In this document: piece after piece, positions 5,026 through 9,254 of the stretch
Numbering within the stretch: the stretch's first letter is position 1
How the letters are laid out: each line of letters begins with the position of its first letter
Notes under the pieces: generated by a model
What the model was told of the DNA's origin: nothing
The model's database searches: none
Seen by the model: the letters and a program-made list of their open reading frames with translations, nothing else
Source of the DNA: Planctomycetota bacterium
GTDB lineage: Bacteria; Planctomycetota; UBA1135; GCA-002686595
Direction: 5' to 3'
Length of the DNA: 9,254 nt
Assembly: GCA_029212955.1 (NCBI GenBank)
Contig: JARGOW010000057.1
Location: forward strand, 2,585-11,838
Translations under genes and position numbers: made by a program

Positions 5026-7527
5026 CTAGTACTCGATGCGCATGTCGGTGAATTTGGCGGAGGTGCCTTGGACGAAGACGCCCACACGGCCGCGGGATTC
5101 GTGGGCGGGCATTTCTTTTTCGAACATCTCCTGGCCGTTCGCAAAGAAGATGACCCGGTCTTCCCGGACTTCGATGGCCAGATGGATCTGGGATCGTGAG
5201 GACTTCTTTTTGCTGCCTTCCGCCTTCTTGAGCCGGGTCATTTCTTCAGGGACCAGGGCCTTGGTCTCCGGGTCGGTGATCAGCAGGGCCAGGCGGCGGG
5301 AATCCGAGAACCATGCCAGCATCTGTTCATCGTTCAGGGTGGAGCCGAAGGTGATGCCCGCGATGGGGAAGTCACTCTGGTCATCGACTTTGATGACCAC
5401 TTCCCAGCGGAAAGGGATGGGCGGGGCCTCTTCGATCACGGCCGTATTGATGCCGCCTTTGTACTTGACCTCCAGAATGCCGTCGTCGGCGGAGAATGTG
5501 CTGCGGGCCGACCAGCCCTCCAGGTCATCGGGCACGGAGGGACGGTAACCGCGCTTGAGGGTCACTCCCGATTCTGTTTCGATGTCCTGGGCGGCGGTCA
5601 CCAGGCGGGCGTCTCCGTCCACCAGGCGCGCGCTGCTCTCGAGTAGGTACAGGGCCGATAGGGGGCGGTCGCCATCCACGTATTCGCCGGCAACCTCCTG
5701 GGCCTTGGCCACGAAGAGGTCCACGCTGTTCACCAGGCCGTCACGCAGGCGCGGGTTCACCTCGCCCAGTTTTTCCAGGGCGTAGGCCCGCACTTCGCCT
5801 GCGGTTTTGTCGGCCACGGTGGGCATGGGACTGTCCTGGTCGATGATGCGGCGGGTGGCCGATTCGAGCTTGCGCCAGTGGAAGGCGGCCAGGTCCCAAC
5901 GCTCCATCAGCATGGCGGCCTCTGCATAGCGCATGCGCGCCGTGTGATTCTTCGGGTCCTTTTCCAGGGCCCAACGGAAGCTATCGAGGGCGTACTCGAG
6001 CTTTTCGTTCTCGAGTTGATGCTTGCCCCGCGCAATGAGTTGAGCGGACTGTTCCGGGCCCCCGTAGTGCAAATCGTGCAGGCTGCGGATCCAGACCATC
6101 CAGTGCTCCTCGAATTCCTCGAAGGTGGTGACACCTTCTACGGCGGCTTTGGTGACGAAGTACTCAACGAAGCGCGCCTTGATGTCGTGGTCTCCACCGC
6201 TCTTGTAGGTGAGCATGAATTCCTTGTAGATCGGAAGGTAGATGCGCTCGGAGTTTTCGTTCTCGTAGTTGTGGAAGAAGTACACCAGACCCCATCCGAA
6301 GGGGTAGTACGAACCCGGGTAGGATCCGGGGCGGTAGTAGGTGATGACCTGTTCCAAGGTCGGGGCGCTCGGGTGGGGCTTGTGCTTCTGGACGTAATCG
6401 CCTTCTTTGCCCTTTTTGAATCCGAGCATGCGATACAAGGAACGCAGGCGGGTCTTGGGGATCCGGTTCTTGGCCACGCTGCCACCGGGCTGCAAGAATG
6501 CTCCTTCGAAGTAGCTGGCGGTGCCCTCGTTGAGCCAGGTCAACAGCAGGCCAGGTAGTACGGCGCGGGTGAATTGGTGGGAGGCTTCGTGGAACAGGGT
6601 CGACCACAGATCGTCGATGGTGCCGCCCTGGGAGCGACTGTCGAAGGTGGCCACACGGTTTTCCCCGGGCACAAAGAAACCGCCCACATTGGGGCCGATG
6701 GGTTGTCCCCGGTTCTCCAGTTCGACCCGGTCAAAAATTTCGCGGGTGGAATACACGTCGATGCGACAGGAGCGCATGGTGCCGCCGCGGACTTTGTAGT
6801 TGAACACCGTGCGGTAGAAGGCGTTCATTTGCTCCATTGCATCCAGGAATGCGTGGGCGTAGTCGTAGCCCATGTCCGTGCGCACGATGTAGTACTTGCC
6901 CTTGATCTCGTAAGGGTCCTCCCAGGTCATGTTCTTTTTGTTGACCTCGGCGCGCTTCTTCTTGTTGACGCGCCGGCCCCCGGGGATTTCAAAGTCGATG
7001 CCCGATTCGATGAGGGCTGCCACGGCCTTCTTCTTGGAAAACATTTTTGTCAAACGTTCCTCGGCCCGGGATTGCATGGATGTGCCGATGCAGAGCTTCA
7101 GCAGGTCGGCAGCGTTGGCGTAGAGCTTTTTCTTTTCGCAGGCCTTGGCCATGTCGAAAATTTCCCGGCTGACCGCGTCCTGCAGCTCCTCGGGGGTGAG
7201 GCCGGGGGAGCCGATGGCGAGGCGTAGGTCGTCGATGACCTTGCGAAGCTTTTTGGTCTTGGTGGTTTCGGGAAGTCTGGCCAGGGCCAGGCTGGCGTAC
7301 CAGAAGGCCTGGTCCTGTTCTTCAGCGGCCAGGGCGGCTCGGGCGGTGGCCTCCAGGCTGGCCACATCATTGGGTGCGGATTCCAGATCCTTGATCGCCT
7401 CGGCGAGCTTGGGATCGACCTCCTCGTCATCCTGGAATGTGCCGGCGGAGAGGGGGCTGGAAAGGGTTAGTAGGGCAATGGAAAGCAGGCTGAAGGCCCA
7501 AGCTGCAAAGGAACCGCGTTGAATCAT
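5026..7527 (-). CDS. Secreted HExxH zinc-peptidase-like protein (DUF1570 type) with TPR-like and LamG-like domains
   Basis: The 833-residue product begins with a Sec signal peptide (MIQRGSFAAWAF..., cleavage likely after SPLSA, residue 28). Residues about 30-165 are helical repeats. Residues about 200-485 carry a gluzincin core: HEASH at 313-317 and, 17 residues after the second His, a glutamate at 334 in LNEGTASYFEG, giving the zinc set H313, H317, E334 with E314 as general base. The layout (YYIVRTDMGYDYA lead-in, HExxH, WLNEG) fits the DUF1570 / peptidase-MA-like group. Residues about 490-555 look like a TPR pair, and 670-833 look like a concanavalin/LamG-type beta sandwich (FANGQEMFEKEMPAHESRGRVGVF). 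An export role on envelope or extracellular protein is inferred; the substrate is unknown. The ATG at 7525-7527 is preferred over an in-frame GTG at 7552-7554 because it starts a clean signal peptide. No Shine-Dalgarno precedes either. A strong terminator follows. Confidence 0.9.
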   Translation of the reverse strand: MIQRGSFAAWAFSLLSIALLTLSSPLSAGTFQDDEEVDPKLAEAIKDLESAPNDVASLEATARAALAAEEQDQAFWYASLALARLPETTKTKKLRKVIDDLRLAIGSPGLTPEELQDAVSREIFDMAKACEKKKLYANAADLLKLCIGTSMQSRAEERLTKMFSKKKAVAALIESGIDFEIPGGRRVNKKKRAEVNKKNMTWEDPYEIKGKYYIVRTDMGYDYAHAFLDAMEQMNAFYRTVFNYKVRGGTMRSCRIDVYSTREIFDRVELENRGQPIGPNVGGFFVPGENRVATFDSRSQGGTIDDLWSTLFHEASHQFTRAVLPGLLLTWLNEGTASYFEGAFLQPGGSVAKNRIPKTRLRSLYRMLGFKKGKEGDYVQKHKPHPSAPTLEQVITYYRPGSYPGSYYPFGWGLVYFFHNYENENSERIYLPIYKEFMLTYKSGGDHDIKARFVEYFVTKAAVEGVTTFEEFEEHWMVWIRSLHDLHYGGPEQSAQLIARGKHQLENEKLEYALDSFRWALEKDPKNHTARMRYAEAAMLMERWDLAAFHWRKLESATRRIIDQDSPMPTVADKTAGEVRAYALEKLGEVNPRLRDGLVNSVDLFVAKAQEVAGEYVDGDRPLSALYLLESSARLVDGDARLVTAAQDIETESGVTLKRGYRPSVPDDLEGWSARSTFSADDGILEVKYKGGINTAVIEEAPPIPFRWEVVIKVDDQSDFPIAGITFGSTLNDEQMLAWFSDSRRLALLITDPETKALVPEEMTRLKKAEGSKKKSSRSQIHLAIEVREDRVIFFANGQEMFEKEMPAHESRGRVGVFVQGTSAKFTDMRIEY

Positions 7528-7533
7528 GCAACC

Positions 7534-7539
7534 AATATA
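7534..7539 (-). promoter_or_regulatory. Possible -10 element of the peptidase gene
   Basis: TATATT on the minus strand matches TATAAT at five of six positions and ends six bases before the ATG at 7527. If used, transcription would start at or next to the start codon, giving a leaderless mRNA, which would explain the missing Shine-Dalgarno. No good -35 lies 16-18 bases upstream. TAAATT at 7587-7592 is a weaker alternative that would give a short leader. Confidence 0.3.
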
Positions 7540-7565
7540 ACGAGGTGGGAGCACCGAGGAACCCC

Positions 7566-7623
7566 GCTCGGGCCCTGGGCACTAGGAATTTACGTGCCCC
7601 CTGGGGGGAAGCTCGGCCCTGGG
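7566..7623. repeat. Hairpin and short direct repeat in the peptidase leader
   Basis: GGGCAC (7577-7582) and GTGCCC (7594-7599) form a 6-bp stem around an AT-rich 11-base loop. A nearly identical GCTCGG(G)CCCTGGG occurs at 7566-7579 and again at 7611-7623. They lie between the upstream terminator and the peptidase start, so they could mark a regulator site or a leader structure. No known site is recognised. Confidence 0.3.
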
Positions 7624-7646
7624 AGGCAAATGGGCGGTTTTGCCCC

Positions 7647-7688
7647 AAAAAAAGTGACCCCCGTGGCTGGCAAGCCAGCACGGGGGTC
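7647..7688 (-). terminator. Intrinsic terminator upstream of the peptidase gene
   Basis: On the minus strand GACCCCCGTGCTGGC pairs with GCCAGCCACGGGGGTC (plus 7674-7688 and 7656-7671): 15 bp with a single bulge and a tight loop, followed at once by seven T (plus A at 7647-7653). No credible gene ends just before it; the nearest minus-strand stop is at 7971. It therefore ends either an RNA gene or a long 3' UTR. It sits about 120 bases ahead of the peptidase start, so attenuation of that gene is also possible. Confidence 0.9.
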
Positions 7689-7913
7689 TCGGGTGTTGTC
7701 GCATCGTTCGGGAGGGGGTGGCCCGGACCGGATTCAGACTTTTGACGATCGAAATCTTTCAACGGGCCTGAACGATGCTTTCTCGCGCAATCTCACACCA
7801 TCGGGCCGAGGGCTCTCCAGTCTCGGCTAGGGGGGGTCGATGGGCACCCGGAGATTTTGCGGTGTCGAAAGAGTCGCTCCAGATCGAGGGGGGGACTGGA
7901 GCCATTTTTCGAC
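7647..7913 (-). ncRNA. Candidate structured RNA with two C7 loops, ending in a terminator
   Basis: On the minus strand these roughly 267 bases contain many consistent stems (plus coordinates). 7864-7870/7907-7913 (GTCGAAA/TTTCGAC) encloses 7876-7882/7896-7902 (GCTCCAG/CTGGAGC). 7838-7843/7798-7803 (CGATGG/CCATCG) encloses 7805-7810/7822-7827 (GCCGAG/CTCGGC). 7701-7709/7770-7778 (9 bp perfect) encloses 7720-7725/7763-7768 (GGCCCG/CGGGCC). A long-range stem, 7687-7695/7845-7854 (one bulge), closes the last four. An intrinsic terminator follows. Two unpaired segments on the RNA each carry CCCCCCC (plus G at 7888-7894 and 7830-7836), and CCCCCTCCC is unpaired at about 7710-7718. It does not match RNase P, tmRNA, 4.5S or T-box as I know them. 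C-rich loops recall the actinobacterial 6C RNA, but homology is not shown. It could instead be the 3' UTR of the small ORF upstream or a leader for the peptidase gene. The 5' end is not known. Confidence 0.45.
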
Positions 7914-7970
7914 GTTTCAAGCTTCACGCCCCGTTATCCGAGGAGTGAGGTTTGTACGGGGGTGGAATTT

Positions 7971-8177
7971 CTAATTCTTTTTTTCGCCCTCGGGGGAGGC
8001 CGGGGAGAAGCCGGTTTCGGCCAGGTCCACCCAGGCCTCCTCGCCGGTTTCGGCGAAGCGCACGCGCACCCATTGATTCCACCGTTCCACGACCTGGACC
8101 CGTTGGGCGGCTTGGGGTTCCTGGGTCGATCGGGAGCGCTCGGGGGCGTGTGCGGTGGGTGTGGTGGGGTGGAGCAT
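7971..8177 (-). CDS. Small ORF with an SH3-like C-terminus, possibly a remnant
   Basis: The ORF has 68 codons. The first 24 residues are Pro/Thr/His-rich without obvious structure. Residues 26-57 (QRVQVVERWNQWVRVRF, then EEAWVDLAETGF) follow the beta-strand pattern of bacterial SH3-like domains, where WVRVR and a later WV are typical. Third-position G/C is high across the SH3-like part, as in the neighbouring genes. Against it: the usual N-terminal half of such a domain is missing, the ATG at 8175-8177 has no Shine-Dalgarno, and the frame stays open further upstream without another plausible start. It could be the tail of a decayed larger gene or a false ORF. Divergent from acs; no signal peptide. 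Confidence 0.4.
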   Translation of the reverse strand: MLHPTTPTAHAPERSRSTQEPQAAQRVQVVERWNQWVRVRFAETGEEAWVDLAETGFSPASPEGEKKN

Positions 8178-8424
8178 GGTCAGGTTGGGCTGGGAACAGA
8201 AAGCACATCGGCGGGGCGGACCCGCTTCTTGCGCCTTTCCGGGCCGCTTTTTGATGCAGATTTCACGGGAACAAGAAATCCAAGTTGGGGGGCTAGGTGG
8301 TGGATCCGGTGGCCGATCAGTCCTCCCTTTTTGCCATTGTCCGGGGCTTGATCCGGGGTGGGGCCGATAGTTGGGTTCATTTTTCGGGTGGATATCAATG
8401 CTGGGGTCCAGGGCGTCCCGGTCG
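8178..8424. other. Non-coding upstream region of acs
   Basis: This is the left part of the gap between the small minus-strand ORF and acs. ORFs cross it in several frames but none has a plausible start or protein-like composition. It contains a CCGG-rich imperfect repeat (8341-8358) and a few T-rich patches (8327-8332, 8381-8387). I see no recognised operator, riboswitch or terminator. Confidence 0.5.
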
Positions 8425-8453
8425 TGGTTCCCTGGGCTGGCGAGCTGTAGAAT
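8425..8453 (+). promoter_or_regulatory. Weak candidate promoter for acs
   Basis: TAGAAT at 8448-8453 resembles a -10 box and is preceded directly by TG. The hexamer 17 bases upstream (8425-8430) matches TTGACA poorly. A start near 8460 would leave a leader of about 25 bases containing the Shine-Dalgarno. Confidence 0.25.
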
Positions 8454-8472
8454 GGTCGGTGAGCCAAACCGC

Positions 8473-8477
8473 GAGGA
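8473..8477 (+). promoter_or_regulatory. Shine-Dalgarno of acs
   Basis: GAGGA ends seven bases before the ATG at 8485, and fixes that ATG as the start. It is the clearest ribosome binding site in the window. Confidence 0.75.
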
Positions 8478-8484
8478 ATCCACC

Positions 8485-9254
8485 ATGAGCGAAAAGATTG
8501 ACAACATGCTGCACGAGTCCCGTGCATTTCCGCCCTCCTCCGAATTCCAGGCCGGTGCGAGGATCGGCTCCATGGAGGAGTACAAGCGCCTTCATAAGCA
8601 ATCGATCGAGCAGCCGGATGTGTTCTGGGATGGCGTCGCCAAGGAATTGCCCTGGATGCAGCCCTATGACCAGGTCATGGATTGGAGCGCCGCTCCCAAA
8701 GCCAAATGGTTCTTGAACGGAAAGCTCAACGCCTCCGCCGTTTGCCTGGACCAGCACCTGGAGGCGGGCCGTGGAGACAAGGTGGCCATTCTCTGGGAAG
8801 GGGAGCCGGGCGACCGCAAGACCTTCACCTACAAGGAAATGCACTCCGCGGTATGCCGATTCGCCAACGTGCTCAAGGCCCGTGGCCTCGGAAAAGGGGA
8901 TCGCGTGGCCATTTATATGCCCATGGTTCCCGAGTTGGCCATGGCGGTTCTGGCCTGTGCTCGAATCGGCGCCATCCACTCGGTGGTTTTCGGTGGATTC
9001 AGCGCCCAGGCCCTGGCTGACCGGATCACGGACGGGGGTTGCACGGGGGTCATCACCGCCGACGGGGCTTGGCGTAGGGGTAAGGTGCTGCCGCTTAAGG
9101 CGGAGGTTGATGCTGCGATTGCCCTGTGTGGTCAGGATCACGGGGTGCACACCGTGCTAACGGTGCAGCGAACCGAAAATGAGGTTCAATGGCACGGGGA
9201 TCGGGACGTTTGGTACCACGAGATCTGCGAGCAAGTGGATGACGTCTGCGCCCC
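8485..9254 (+). CDS. acs: Acetyl-CoA synthetase, N-terminal part (cut by window end)
   Basis: AMP-forming acetate:CoA ligase converts acetate, ATP and CoA to acetyl-CoA through acetyl-adenylate in the cytoplasm. The visible 256 complete codons start MSEKIDNMLHESRAFPP. Residues about 30-88 match the N-terminal ACAS_N segment (FWDGVAKELPW; KWFLNGKLNASAVCLDQHL), and the AMP-binding domain begins near residue 90. The family hallmark IGAIHSVVFGGFSAQALADR is at 161-180, and ITADGAWRRGK at 190-200 stands where proteobacterial enzymes have a DEG(V)R-type sequence. Full-length enzymes have about 650 residues, so roughly 60 percent, including the P-loop-like TSGSTG motif and the acetylated lysine, is outside the window. 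No frameshift is seen. Transcribed away from the small minus-strand ORF. The closest alternative is a propionyl-CoA synthetase; the CoA-ligase subfamily is certain, the acetate assignment strong. Confidence 0.94.
   Translation, partial: MSEKIDNMLHESRAFPPSSEFQAGARIGSMEEYKRLHKQSIEQPDVFWDGVAKELPWMQPYDQVMDWSAAPKAKWFLNGKLNASAVCLDQHLEAGRGDKVAILWEGEPGDRKTFTYKEMHSAVCRFANVLKARGLGKGDRVAIYMPMVPELAMAVLACARIGAIHSVVFGGFSAQALADRITDGGCTGVITADGAWRRGKVLPLKAEVDAAIALCGQDHGVHTVLTVQRTENEVQWHGDRDVWYHEICEQVDDVCA

Noticed and set aside
4775..5029. 84-codon plus-strand ORF (FVPFVALRGLRVNLR)
   Set aside because: It is the translation of the inverted CACGAAG repeats and the peptidase terminator; no ribosome site and no coding bias.
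7715..7735. RNase P RNA, suggested by GTCCGGGC on the minus strand
   Set aside because: The GGAAAGTCC context, the ACAGNRA element and the 3' partner are missing, and the stretch lies too close to the terminator.
7427..7762. 111-codon minus-strand ORF overlapping the peptidase start
   Set aside because: It reads straight through the intrinsic terminator at 7647-7688 and through the signal-peptide region in another frame; composition is not protein-like.
7779..7850. SAM-I riboswitch or T-box leader, suggested by GGCCCGATG and GGTGTGAGA on the minus strand
   Set aside because: The other conserved blocks are absent (no GAAACC/GCAACC or GGTGCTAA for SAM-I; no TGGNACC antiterminator for T-box), and the downstream gene is not a sulfur or aminoacyl-tRNA synthetase gene.
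7857..8351. 164-codon plus-strand ORF opposite the small SH3-like ORF
   Set aside because: Gly-rich low-complexity translation with no ribosome site; third-position bias favours the minus strand over 7971-8177.
8334..8360. CCGG-rich short repeat resembling alphaproteobacterial intergenic palindromes
   Set aside because: Only one copy is visible, the arms are direct rather than properly inverted, and other features do not point to an alphaproteobacterium.
8395..9150. 251-codon minus-strand ORF opposite acs
   Set aside because: acs on the plus strand is certain by family motifs, and this frame is its antisense shadow.

Overview
This is a GC-rich bacterial chromosome window with four protein-coding regions. 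Three are on the minus strand: a giant coiled-coil protein, a secreted zinc-peptidase-like protein and a doubtful small SH3-like ORF. One, acetyl-CoA synthetase, is on the plus strand and runs off the right edge. The DUF1570-type gluzincin fused to helical repeats and a C-terminal jelly-roll-like domain, together with the ADGAWRRGK signature in the acetyl-CoA synthetase, suggests a planctomycete or a relative. This is family-level recognition from memory, not a database result. There is no rRNA, tRNA, transposase or CRISPR array, and the only mobile-looking DNA is one intergenic foldback repeat.

Layout from left to right. Bases 1-39 hold a 14-C homopolymer just past the stop of the first gene. 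Bases 40-4398 (minus) encode a 1452-residue protein with one N-terminal membrane segment followed by almost nothing but coiled coil. Bases 4399-5025 are non-coding and rich in structure: a small inverted repeat (4490-4537), a roughly 364-bp imperfect palindrome (4587-4950) centred on an AT-rich loop, and a strong intrinsic terminator (4964-5006). That terminator ends the next minus-strand gene (5026-7527), an exported HExxH protein. Upstream of it lie about 120 bp of leader, another strong minus-strand terminator (7647-7688) and a densely self-complementary stretch (7687-7913), which I propose is a structured RNA transcribed on the minus strand. A 68-codon ORF with an SH3-like tail (7971-8177, minus) comes next, then the roughly 300-bp upstream region of acs and the start of acs (8485 to the end, plus).

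The genes do not form one operon. Each large gene is separated from the next by a terminator or by opposite orientation. The peptidase and the coiled-coil protein are both envelope-associated by prediction (one exported, one membrane-anchored and probably cytoplasmic), but nothing in the sequence ties them functionally. acs is ordinary central metabolism.

The best candidates for something undescribed are non-coding. The first is the minus-strand RNA candidate at 7647-7913: seven perfect or near-perfect stems, two loops that each carry a run of seven C on the RNA, and a textbook terminator. The second is the large foldback element at 4587-4950, built from three nested pairs of inverted arms and CACGAAG repeats. 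In the coiled-coil protein, seven of nine cysteines between residues 271 and 579 fall on the same core heptad position.
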